Assembly: GCA_002482865.1 (NCBI GenBank)
Contig: DLGU01000127.1
Location: 1-30,448, forward strand
Reading direction: 5' to 3'
Origin: Porphyrobacter sp. UBA7686
GTDB taxonomy: Bacteria; Pseudomonadota; Alphaproteobacteria; Sphingomonadales; Sphingomonadaceae
DNA: 30,448 nt
This document shows, piece by piece, positions 17,494 through 24,878 of this stretch (position 1 is the first letter of the stretch; every line of letters starts with the position of its first letter). The translations under genes and the position numbers were made by a program. Under the pieces are notes generated by a model. That model was not told where the DNA came from and searched no databases. It worked only from the letters and a program-made list of their open reading frames with translations.

Positions 17494-18128
17494 CCTGGAA
17501 CACCGAAGAGGTCGCAGCATTAGCCGCCGCTGATATTCCGGAAGGTGCCTTCGTCAATTTGGGTATCGGCCAGCCAGAACGTGTCGCCAATCACATCCCG
17601 CCTGGGCGTGAAGTCATCCTCCACAGCGAGAATGGCATCTTGGGCATGGGGCCGCAGCCATCACCGGCTGATGAGGACATGGAGTTGATCAACGCCGGCA
17701 AGAAACCGGTGACCCTGCTAGAGGGCGGCGCTTTCTTTCACCATGCTGACAGTTTTGCGATGATCCGCGGTGGTCATGTCGATATCTGTATCCTTGGTGC
17801 CTTCGAAGTCGCGGCCAATGGCGACCTCGCCAACTGGAGCACCGGTGCAGACGGAGTGCCGGCGGTTGGTGGTGCAATGGATCTTGCAGCCGGCGCGCGC
17901 AGCGTTCGGGTGATCACCACGCACACTACTCGCAGCGGTGCACCCAAACTGCTAGATGCGCTCACATTGCCGGCTACCGGGCGAGCTGTTGTCGATAGGG
18001 TCTACACCGATCTCGCCATCCTTGAGCCGGCCGGAAACAGCTTCCGGGTCATCCAATTGGCGCCTGGTGAGACATTCGCCTCTGTCGCCGCCAAGACCGG
18101 CGCGCCGCTATTGGTCGAGGCGCCATGA
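17490..18128 (+). CDS. 3-oxoacid CoA-transferase subunit B (PcaJ/CatJ-like)
   Basis: The 212-residue beta subunit, which carries the catalytic glutamate. Glu47 lies in the conserved HSENGILGMGP block (45-55) that forms the thioester with CoA. Also present are FVNLGIGQPERVANHIP (21-37), GGHVDICILGAFEVAANGDLANW near residues 93-115, and VITTHTTRSGAPKLL. Length and motifs match PcaJ/CatJ and ScoB proteins. Its ATG overlaps the stop of subunit A (ATGA), so equal production is likely. Role: CoA activation of the oxo acid made by the upstream ring-cleavage enzymes before thiolytic cleavage; no thiolase gene is in the window, so that step must be encoded elsewhere. Confidence 0.91.
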   Translation: MTWNTEEVAALAAADIPEGAFVNLGIGQPERVANHIPPGREVILHSENGILGMGPQPSPADEDMELINAGKKPVTLLEGGAFFHHADSFAMIRGGHVDICILGAFEVAANGDLANWSTGADGVPAVGGAMDLAAGARSVRVITTHTTRSGAPKLLDALTLPATGRAVVDRVYTDLAILEPAGNSFRVIQLAPGETFASVAAKTGAPLLVEAP

Positions 18129-18174
18129 GTGCGCTCCCGGACGTGCCCACTTCGCAACTACAAGGATCCTAAAA

Positions 18175-19014
18175 ATGAAGCTTGTTTCCTATCTTGTTGC
18201 TGGTCGGCCATCATTCGGCATTTGGGCCAATCACGGCATTGTCGATCTCGGCAAGCATGCGCCATCCAATGCTACTCTCAAGGACGTGTTGGACAAGGTC
18301 GAGAGCCTTTTTGCTCACGCGGCCGACCCAGCCGACTATGCCCATGGCGACGTTCAACTGCTGCCACCGGTGCCTGATGCTGGTAAGATTCTTTGCGTTG
18401 GCCTCAACTACAAGAGCCATATTGCCGAGACTGGTCGCGACACGCCAAATCATCCTATCCTGTTCCCGCGTTACAATTCCAGCCTCGTCGCACACGGCGA
18501 ACCGATGTTGCGCCCGCGCGCATCGGTGCAGTTGGATTTCGAAGGTGAATTGGCCTTCGTCATTGGGAAAGGTGGACGACATGTCGCTGCCGACAATGCG
18601 CTTGATCATGTCGCGGGCTTTGCCTGTTTCAACGATGGCTCGGTGCGTGATTGGCAACGACACACCAGCCAATTCTTGCCCGGCAAGAATTTCTGGCGGT
18701 CTGGATCGTTCGGGCCCTGGCTGGTGACGCCGGATGAAGCCGGCCCGATCGGCGAACTGACACTGCAGACGCGGCTGAACGGTGAAGTGGTGCAAGAGGC
18801 TCAGCTGGATGATCTGCTGTTCGGCGTGCCTGAGCTGATCGCCTATATCTCCACGATCATGCCGCTTGAGGCCGGCGACGTGGTGGCCACCGGCACTACC
18901 GGCGGCGTTGGCCTATTCCGCAAGCCACCGCTCTTCATGAAAGCCGGTGATCGTGTCGAAGTTGAAATCGAGCGGCTTGGCTGCCTTGCCAACGACATCA
19001 TCGATGAGCCCTGA
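18175..19014 (+). CDS. FAH-family hydrolase/hydratase 1
   Basis: A 279-residue protein of the fumarylacetoacetate hydrolase family (COG0179), which covers C-C hydrolases, isomerases, decarboxylases and hydratases acting on ring-cleavage products. The divalent-metal ligands are probably Glu123, Glu125 (QLDFEGELAFVIG) and Asp154 (CFNDGSVRDWQ). The entry motif KILCVGLNYKSHIAETG (71-87) and the closing LEAGDVVATGTTGGVG (231-246) are typical. The ATG at 18175 follows AAGGA with an 8-base gap; the frame is open further upstream but lacks a start site with support. It lies 46 bases after the CoA-transferase and overlaps the transporter start by 11 bases. It probably processes the product of the dioxygenase at 13294. 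Which of the family's reactions it performs is not decided by the sequence. Confidence 0.88.
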   Translation: MKLVSYLVAGRPSFGIWANHGIVDLGKHAPSNATLKDVLDKVESLFAHAADPADYAHGDVQLLPPVPDAGKILCVGLNYKSHIAETGRDTPNHPILFPRYNSSLVAHGEPMLRPRASVQLDFEGELAFVIGKGGRHVAADNALDHVAGFACFNDGSVRDWQRHTSQFLPGKNFWRSGSFGPWLVTPDEAGPIGELTLQTRLNGEVVQEAQLDDLLFGVPELIAYISTIMPLEAGDVVATGTTGGVGLFRKPPLFMKAGDRVEVEIERLGCLANDIIDEP

Positions 19015-20251
19015 GGCAGCGGCCAGCACGCCGCGCCTTGATGGCGGGCGCACCGCCTGGTCTGTGGCACTGGGGGCCTGCATTGGCCTTGCGGTGGCGT
19101 TCGGTCCAGCGTTTATCGCCAGCTTTGGCCTCTATTTGAAGCCCATTGCTGCCGAACTTGGGCGCTCGCGCACTGATATTGGCTGGATCTATTCTCTGGT
19201 GGCGATCATGGGCGCACTGGGCACGCCGGCGCTAGGCTTCCTGCTCGATTCCCGCGGGGCACGCGGCGTGATCATCGCTGCCAGCATTGCACTGCCGGCC
19301 GTGCTGCTGCTGTTAGTGCTGGTCCCTGCCACCATGACCGCCTTTTTGTTGTGTGCGATCGCTATCGGGTTCGTGTCGATCATCGCTTCGCCGACAGCGT
19401 GGGTCAGCCTGTTGCCGCAGTGGTTCTCACGGCGGCTAGGAGTGGCAGTGGCCATCGCCATGGTTGGATCTGGCTTTGGTCAATTCGCCATGGTTCGCGC
19501 ACACGGCGCGCTGCTGAGCAGTCTTGATTGGAGAAGTGCCTGGATGATCATGGCCGCCGTGGTTGCTGCGATCGGTATTCCGGTGGCGCTGCTAATGGCG
19601 CGTGATCGACCCGATCTGACTGTTCTGAGACGCACCGCGGCCACCGCTACAATCGAAGGCCTGCCCCTTGGGCAATCTCTGCGTTCGCCCGTGTTTTGGA
19701 CGGCGGTGCCGGCATTCTTCCTCGTTATGCTTGTTACGGCTGCCATGCTGACACATCTGGCACCCTTACTCACCGATCGTGGTTGGAGCGTGGAGCGCGC
19801 AGCCGGCGTCGTCTCCATCATCGGCCTGGTATCACTGGCCGGACGTGCCGTTTCTGGCGCACTTCTCGATCGCATCGGCTTTGGTCTCCTAGGCGTCCTG
19901 ATCTTTCCCTTGCCCGCGGTCGGTTGTCTGTTGCTGCTGTCAGACAGCAGCGATCTCAGTATCCACATCGCCGCTGCGCTGATTGGCCTCGCTTATGGCG
20001 TTGAAGCGGATATGCTGCCCTGGCTGCTCCGCAACCAGTTCGGATTGCGCGCCTTTGGCCGGCTCTACGGCATCGGCTTCGGGGTCGTGCAGTTGGGCTC
20101 GGTGCTGGGCCCGCTGGTTATGGGCCTGTCGTTCGATCACCTTGGTGGATATGGCGCAGGGCTCACCGGTCTGAGCTTAGCCTCTGGACTGTCATTTCTC
20201 ATGATCGCCACCGCCGCTTTGATTAGTGCCCGAAGGCAGGTCAACGGATAG
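19004..20251 (+). CDS. MFS transporter (monocarboxylate/OFA-like)
   Basis: A 415-residue inner-membrane transporter with about twelve hydrophobic segments in two halves. The N-terminal half has GPAFIASFGLYLKPIAAELG and, after helix 2, the MFS loop-A region GFLLDSRGARGVI; the C-terminal half repeats it as GALLDRIGFGLLGV. The GWIYSLVAIMGALGTPALGF segment is like the monocarboxylate/oxalate-formate group. It probably imports the aromatic acid or exports an intermediate. The ATG at 19004 overlaps the end of the FAH gene; an earlier ATG lies deep inside FAH codons and is rejected. It is the last gene of the rightward operon and is followed by a candidate terminator at 20323. Substrate unknown. Confidence 0.87.
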   Translation: MSPEAAASTPRLDGGRTAWSVALGACIGLAVAFGPAFIASFGLYLKPIAAELGRSRTDIGWIYSLVAIMGALGTPALGFLLDSRGARGVIIAASIALPAVLLLLVLVPATMTAFLLCAIAIGFVSIIASPTAWVSLLPQWFSRRLGVAVAIAMVGSGFGQFAMVRAHGALLSSLDWRSAWMIMAAVVAAIGIPVALLMARDRPDLTVLRRTAATATIEGLPLGQSLRSPVFWTAVPAFFLVMLVTAAMLTHLAPLLTDRGWSVERAAGVVSIIGLVSLAGRAVSGALLDRIGFGLLGVLIFPLPAVGCLLLLSDSSDLSIHIAAALIGLAYGVEADMLPWLLRNQFGLRAFGRLYGIGFGVVQLGSVLGPLVMGLSFDHLGGYGAGLTGLSLASGLSFLMIATAALISARRQVNG

Positions 20252-20322
20252 GCTTTTGTTCAATGCTTAGGTCGGTAGCGCACGTGGCCCAGATGTCCCC
20301 GCTCCGAGCGCATCAAGGCGCA

Positions 20323-20356
20323 GACCCTCTATCAAAAGAGCTCAGGGTCCATTTTT
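20323..20356 (+). terminator. Candidate rho-independent terminator
   Basis: GACCCT (20323-20328) and AGGGTC (20344-20349) can form a 6-base-pair stem; an alternative inner CTCT/AGAG pairing exists within the loop. Five T residues follow at 20352-20356. It lies between the convergent MFS transporter and TetR regulator 2 genes, where a terminator is expected. The loop is rather long, hence the moderate confidence. Confidence 0.4.
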
Positions 20357-20408
20357 GACGAGGTGCCGTGCTCGCGCCTGATCGCGACGTCGTCCTGATC
20401 AATGTTCG

Positions 20409-21044
20409 CTACTGTTCAGGCGCCAAGCCGCTCTCGCTCTTGGCCTGGCCGAACACGATAGCCTCGACGATGTCGGCGGTGGCCGCAATTTCATCGGTTC
20501 CAAAGGGGTCTTTACCGGATAGCCGGCGATATTCAGGAGCCAGCGTGAAAACCGAAGCCGACAGGCCAATGATCGCATAATACAGCCTGATGGGATCGCT
20601 CAGTAGAGGATTGACCGCAGGCGCCATGGTAGCCACTGCTTGGAACAGGCGCTTGCTGTAAGTATCGACGAGCCAACTGAGCCGGACGGTCTCGCTGCGC
20701 CCCTCGCTCGTCATGATACGGTGCAATTCAGGGCATTCAGCGCAGAACATCACAAATTCGCGGACGAGCGCGCGGGCCAGATCGCGCGGTGAGCTTGTGG
20801 AGTGCGCAGCCGTGCGGGCGGCAAAGCGGGCCTCCAATGCTTCGAACATATCAGCCATCACCGCCTTCCACAGCGCGTCCTTGGCCGGGAAATGATACAG
20901 CATGGCGGTGTGCAGCACGCCTGCCTCGGCGCTGATCTGACGAAGGCTGGCCCCGTCATAGCCATGCGCAGCAAATGCGCGGCGCGCTGCCAGGATGATG
21001 GATCTGAGCCCCTCGTTGCTGCCCGGCTTTGCGTTTCTGCCCAT
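20409..21044 (-). CDS. TetR-family regulator 2
   Basis: A 211-residue TetR-type regulator. The DNA-binding domain occupies about residues 10-57: GLRSIILAARRAFAAHGYDG, then ASLRQISAEAGVLHTAMLYHFPAKDALWKAV with the usual MLYHF recognition helix. The ligand-binding domain (to about 200) is helical. The ATG at 21044 is chosen; a TTG at 21113 would run through operator C and is less likely, though the ribosome-binding site at 21044 is weak. The gene is divergent from the AtsA-like hydrolase, and two operators (C and D) fill the 103-base spacer, so it is well placed to control both itself and the second catabolic block. It converges with the MFS gene. It is only distantly similar to regulator 1, yet the operators of both look alike. 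Confidence 0.88.
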   Translation of the reverse strand: MGRNAKPGSNEGLRSIILAARRAFAAHGYDGASLRQISAEAGVLHTAMLYHFPAKDALWKAVMADMFEALEARFAARTAAHSTSSPRDLARALVREFVMFCAECPELHRIMTSEGRSETVRLSWLVDTYSKRLFQAVATMAPAVNPLLSDPIRLYYAIIGLSASVFTLAPEYRRLSGKDPFGTDEIAATADIVEAIVFGQAKSESGLAPEQ

Positions 21045-21087
21045 GCCCGCAAAAGTGCGGATGCGCGCAAGCTCTGTCAATCTAAAC

Positions 21088-21116
21088 TTGACCAGTCGGT
21101 CAGAATCCGTCAATAA
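21088..21116 (+). promoter_or_regulatory. Candidate promoter of the second catabolic block
   Basis: TTGACC (21088-21093) and CAATAA (21111-21116) are 17 bases apart and make a good sigma-70-type -35 with a weaker -10. The -35 lies inside operator C and the -10 ends one base before operator D, so a repressor bound at either would occlude polymerase. Confidence 0.5.
21089..21102. promoter_or_regulatory. Operator C: TGACC-N4-GGTCA palindrome
   Basis: TGACCAGTCGGTCA has perfect 5-base arms (TGACC/GGTCA). It overlaps the -35 of the rightward promoter and lies about 45 bases upstream of the TetR 2 start. Its centre is 29 bases from that of operator D. Confidence 0.7.
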
Positions 21117-21117
21117 C

Positions 21118-21131
21118 TGACCACATGGTCA
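21118..21131. promoter_or_regulatory. Operator D: TGACCA-N2-TGGTCA palindrome
   Basis: TGACCACATGGTCA has perfect 6-base arms and is the best of the four copies. It lies just after the -10 of the rightward promoter and 16 bases before the hydrolase ATG at 21148. Confidence 0.72.
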
Positions 21132-21147
21132 AAAAAAGGGGCGATGG

Positions 21148-22254
21148 ATGAAGCGGGCAGCAGGATGGTTGGTCTTGGTGATTGGCGGATTAGCGCTGGC
21201 GGCGTTCGGCGTGTTCCAGTTCTCGCCCGAAGTGCAGGACCGCCTGTTTGCGATTGGCGCGCGCGCGCAGTTGGATCGCCAGTCGCAGCTTGCCACCAGC
21301 GATGATGCGATCCGGGTGCTGCTGTGCGGCACATCGAGCCCGCTGCCGCTGCGCAAAGCGGCCAAGGCTTGCACGCTGGTGGTTGCAGGCGGGCGCTTGT
21401 TCATCGTCGACATCGGGCCGGAAGCGTCGGAAAACCTCGCCCTTTGGCGCGTGTCCACACCAAAGGTCGAAGCGGTGTTCCTTACCCATTTCCATTCCGA
21501 TCACATCGGCGAGCTGGGCGAGCTCAACATGCAGGGCTGGGCGCAGGGGCGCCGGCTGCCGCTAGATGTCTATGGCCCTGTCGGCGTTGCCGAAGTGGTG
21601 GCAGGCTTCAACGCAGCCTATTCGTTTGATCGGCAATATCGCAACGCCCACCATGGTAATGGCACGGGCCTGTTGCCGCTCTCGGCAGGCGAGATGACAG
21701 CCCATGTCGCAGATTTCGTGCAGCCGGGCGATGTGCCTACCGGACGCACGCAGGTGATCTACGACAAGGGCGGCGTCACCGTCACCGCTATCGAAACAGA
21801 TCACCGCCCCGTCTCGCCCGCCTTCGCCTACCGCTTTGCATACAAGGGCCGGTCAGTGGTGATCAGCGGCGACACCGTCCTGAACGACGGGCTCGTTGAC
21901 GCCACCAAAGGCGCCGATGTGCTGGTGAGCGAAGCGCAGGCGCATCACCTGCAGGACATCATGGCCCGCGAGGCTTCCAGCGTGGGGCAGGAAACGCTCG
22001 CCAGCGTGCTCAAGGATACCAGCCGCTATCACATCAACCCGGTCGAAGCAGCACAGCTTGCCAACCGGGCGGGCGTGCGAGAACTGGTCTATACCCACAT
22101 GGCTCCGCCGCTGGTGTTCGGCCTTCTCAAGACACCATGGCTGCGCGGGGTGGCGAAGGAACGTCCCGAAGGCGTTACCATCGGGCACGACGGAATGGTC
22201 ATCACCATCCCGGTTGATGGCAGCGCCATCACTTTCAGCGCGCTGGAAGGCTAA
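21148..22254 (+). CDS. AtsA-like metallo-beta-lactamase-fold hydrolase (possible arylsulfatase)
   Basis: A 368-residue protein with an N-terminal membrane anchor or signal (about 6-23) and a metallo-beta-lactamase fold. The metal site is seen as THFHSDH (His114, His116, Asp118, His119), His219 (ETDHRP), Asp242 (VISGDT) and His317 (YTHMAPP), the RNase Z-like layout. The region GELGELNMQGWAQGR and following GPVGVAEVV resemble the AtsA-like arylsulfatase branch of this fold, so an aryl sulfate ester is a plausible substrate; lactone or phosphodiester hydrolysis cannot be excluded. The anchor suggests a periplasmic location, matching the exported sulfatase at 9384. It is the first gene of the second block, with AAGGGG before the ATG (a second ATG at 21144 is out of frame). 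The fusion gene starts 4 bases after its stop. Confidence 0.8.
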   Translation: MKRAAGWLVLVIGGLALAAFGVFQFSPEVQDRLFAIGARAQLDRQSQLATSDDAIRVLLCGTSSPLPLRKAAKACTLVVAGGRLFIVDIGPEASENLALWRVSTPKVEAVFLTHFHSDHIGELGELNMQGWAQGRRLPLDVYGPVGVAEVVAGFNAAYSFDRQYRNAHHGNGTGLLPLSAGEMTAHVADFVQPGDVPTGRTQVIYDKGGVTVTAIETDHRPVSPAFAYRFAYKGRSVVISGDTVLNDGLVDATKGADVLVSEAQAHHLQDIMAREASSVGQETLASVLKDTSRYHINPVEAAQLANRAGVRELVYTHMAPPLVFGLLKTPWLRGVAKERPEGVTIGHDGMVITIPVDGSAITFSALEG

Positions 22255-22258
22255 GGCG

Positions 22259-24856
22259 GTGCGGCGCTTTGTCATCATCGTGGGCGCAGGGCCGGTGGGC
22301 CTCATGCTTGCCAACCTGCTCGGCCAATCCGGCGCAGACGTGCTGATCCTCGAACGCCGGACTGAGCCGTTCACCACTCCGCGCGCAATTGCCTATGATG
22401 CCGAAAGCCTGCGCCTGTTCCAGAAGATCGGGCTACTTGATGCGCTGGAACACACGCTCGAACGCGATGTGCCGGTGGTCTATTTCAACGGGCGCGGCCG
22501 GGAATTGATGCGCATGTCGCGCCCGGCGCAGCCTTATGGGCACAGCCAGCTTGGCAGTTTCTACCAGCCCGAAATGGAAGCCGTGCTGCGGGACGGGATT
22601 GACCGGTTCGAAGGCGTCGAACTGCGCATGGGCGCGGGCGTGATCGGCATGATGCAGGATGACAGCGGCGTCACCGTCACCTTCGAAGATGCAGACGGCC
22701 AAAGGCACCTTGCCACAGCTGACTACCTGATCGGCTGCGATGGCGGGCAAAGTTTTGTGCGCGATGCGGCGGGCATCGGGTTTGGCGGGGCGACGTTTTC
22801 CGAAAAATGGCTGGTGGTTGACTGCATCGACGAAGGATACGGCGTGCGCGAGATGCAGTTCTTCTGCGATCCGGCGCGGCCCGCGTTGACCCTGCCGGTA
22901 TCGCGCGGGCGCAGGCGCTGGGAATTTCTGCTGATGCCCGGCGAAGACCCGGCGGATTTGCAGCGCGAGGATGCCGTGCGCGCGTTGATCAAGGGCTATG
23001 CGCCTCACGATAATTCAACTCTCGAACGCGCCGTCGTCTACACCTTCCACGCCCGCTATGCGGACCGCTTTCGCGAACGGCGCGTGCTGCTGGCGGGTGA
23101 TGCCGCACACGTCAATCCGCCCTTTGCAGGCCAAGGCCTGAACGGGGGCCTGCGCGATGCGCATAACCTTGCCTGGAAGCTCGATCTGGTGCGGCGCGGG
23201 ATTGCGGGCGATGCGCTGCTCGATACCTACGAGACCGAACGCCGCCCGCATGTGAAGGCGATGACCGATTTCGCGATCAAGCTGGGTGCAACCATCATGC
23301 CGACGAGCAGCTGGCGCGCGGGCCTGCGCGATTGGTCGATGGCCGGGATGCGCGCTGTGCCGGGATACACCCGCCATGTCGATGAGGGCGGATTGCTGCC
23401 GCGGCCTCGCCTCTCCAAGGGATCAGTGTGTTCACCGGCGCGCCAATCGGGCCGGATGCTGGTGCAGCCGATGCTCGGCGGCGTGCCGCTCGACCAGGTG
23501 ATCGGTGGCGGCTGGGCGGTGCTGGGCATAGGGGTTGAACCGGCCGATGCGCTTCATCCCGATGATCTGGCGATGCTAAACCGTCTTGGCGCACGCTTTG
23601 TGAGCACCGATCACCCGGCCCTTGCCAAGCAGATCGGGCGGGGGCGCATCGCCATTATCCGGCCCGATCGCTTTCTCGCCGATGCCTTCAAGCCCGATCC
23701 TGCGCACAGGCGGCTCGGCTGGCTGGGCGATGCGCTGGCCCTGCAAACAGGAGACACCCCGATGATTACGCCCGACCCCCGGCTGGAGCGCGCCGCTGCG
23801 CCCGTTGCCAAGGCGCAGGATCTCGCCTTTGTCATGTTCGCGCGCCCCGATCTTGATACGATGGAGCGGTTTCTGGTCGATTTCGGCCTCAAACGCGCCG
23901 AGCGTCGGCCTGATCGTCTGGTGATGCGCGCAGCATCGGGGCCGGGCCCGGCCCATGTCACCATGCACGAGAAGAAGCCCCGCTTTATCGGGCTGGCCTT
24001 GCAGGTACGGGATGAGGCTGACCTTGCCGCACTTGCCGCTCTGCCGGGTGCCTCGCCGGTCGAGCCGCTCGATGTGCCGGGCGGCGGGCTGCATGTGCGG
24101 CTGACCGATCCGGCGGGGTTTGCCGTGTGGGCCGTGACCGGCCAAGCGGTGATTGCCGAAGACCCGGTGCGCGCGCCCACCCCCGCCAATACGCCGGCGC
24201 GAACCGGCCGGCTCAACAGCTTTGCGCGTGCGCCGCTTCAGCCCGCATCGGTGCTGCGCGCCGGGCATTGTGTGCTTGGTGCGGTCAATTTCTTTGCCAC
24301 CGCGCGCTGGTATATCGACACCTTCGGCCTCATTCCTTCCGATGTGCAATGCCTGTCGGCCGATGATGCCGCACTCACTTTCCTGCGCTGCGACAAGGGC
24401 GATGTGCCGGCCGATCATCACACCGTGGTAGTGGCGCAGAATGTCGCCAACGGGTTCAGCCATGCCGCGTTTGAAGTGATTGATCTGGATGATGTGGCGC
24501 TGGGGCAGGAATGGCTGATGGCCAAGGGCTGGCGGCACGCCTGGGGGCTGGGGCGGCACGTGCTGGGCAGCCAGATCTTCGATTACTGGCGCGATCCGGC
24601 GGGCGACAAGCTGGAGCATTACGCCGATGGCGATCTGCTCACCGCCGATACGCCGACCGGGTGGAGCCATCTGACCTCGTCAAGCCTCTACCAGTGGGGG
24701 CCGCCGGTGCCATCCGATTTTGAAAAGCCTGCGCTGACCCCGGCGCTGCTGCTCCGGGCAGTGCGCAATATCAAGAACAGCCCCGAACTCGATTTCGCCA
24801 GAATACGGCGCCTGCTCGCCGCGATCAGCGCGCCCTCGCGCCCGTGGGCCAAGTGA
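22259..24856 (+). CDS. Fused flavin hydroxylase - extradiol dioxygenase
   Basis: An 865-residue polypeptide joining two catabolic enzymes. Residues 1-500 form a class A FAD monooxygenase: GAGPVG at 9-14, Glu32 at the end of the second strand, GCDGGQS at 159-165, and VLLAGDAAHVNPPFAGQG at 276-293 with Gly280-Asp281. Residues about 515-815 form a two-domain VOC dioxygenase with probable iron ligands His670, His735 and Glu786 and active-site His720/721, His767 and Tyr777 in GRHVLGSQIFDYWRDP. A helical tail follows (about 822-865). Each half is as long as the free enzyme encoded at 15266 or 13294, and no stop separates them. The GTG at 22259, with GGAAGG eight bases before it, is chosen because an upstream ATG lies in hydrolase codons. 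The fusion would hydroxylate a phenol and pass the diol directly to ring cleavage. Substrate unknown. Confidence 0.87.
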   Translation: MRRFVIIVGAGPVGLMLANLLGQSGADVLILERRTEPFTTPRAIAYDAESLRLFQKIGLLDALEHTLERDVPVVYFNGRGRELMRMSRPAQPYGHSQLGSFYQPEMEAVLRDGIDRFEGVELRMGAGVIGMMQDDSGVTVTFEDADGQRHLATADYLIGCDGGQSFVRDAAGIGFGGATFSEKWLVVDCIDEGYGVREMQFFCDPARPALTLPVSRGRRRWEFLLMPGEDPADLQREDAVRALIKGYAPHDNSTLERAVVYTFHARYADRFRERRVLLAGDAAHVNPPFAGQGLNGGLRDAHNLAWKLDLVRRGIAGDALLDTYETERRPHVKAMTDFAIKLGATIMPTSSWRAGLRDWSMAGMRAVPGYTRHVDEGGLLPRPRLSKGSVCSPARQSGRMLVQPMLGGVPLDQVIGGGWAVLGIGVEPADALHPDDLAMLNRLGARFVSTDHPALAKQIGRGRIAIIRPDRFLADAFKPDPAHRRLGWLGDALALQTGDTPMITPDPRLERAAAPVAKAQDLAFVMFARPDLDTMERFLVDFGLKRAERRPDRLVMRAASGPGPAHVTMHEKKPRFIGLALQVRDEADLAALAALPGASPVEPLDVPGGGLHVRLTDPAGFAVWAVTGQAVIAEDPVRAPTPANTPARTGRLNSFARAPLQPASVLRAGHCVLGAVNFFATARWYIDTFGLIPSDVQCLSADDAALTFLRCDKGDVPADHHTVVVAQNVANGFSHAAFEVIDLDDVALGQEWLMAKGWRHAWGLGRHVLGSQIFDYWRDPAGDKLEHYADGDLLTADTPTGWSHLTSSSLYQWGPPVPSDFEKPALTPALLLRAVRNIKNSPELDFARIRRLLAAISAPSRPWAK
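23749..23764 (+). promoter_or_regulatory. Internal ribosome-binding site and ATG at the fusion junction
   Basis: AGGAG (23749-23753) followed 8 bases later by an in-frame ATG (23762-23764, Met502) lies exactly where the hydroxylase half ends. It could start a separate dioxygenase of 364 residues. It looks like a relic of a time when these were two genes, and may still be used. Confidence 0.55.
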
Positions 24857-24878
24857 CCCAGCTTTTGAGGATATCACC

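Noticed and set aside
23576..24670. 364-codon minus-strand frame opposite the dioxygenase half of the fusion
   Set aside because: The plus strand has intact catalytic motifs; the minus frame is a mirror of high GC3 and shows no motif.
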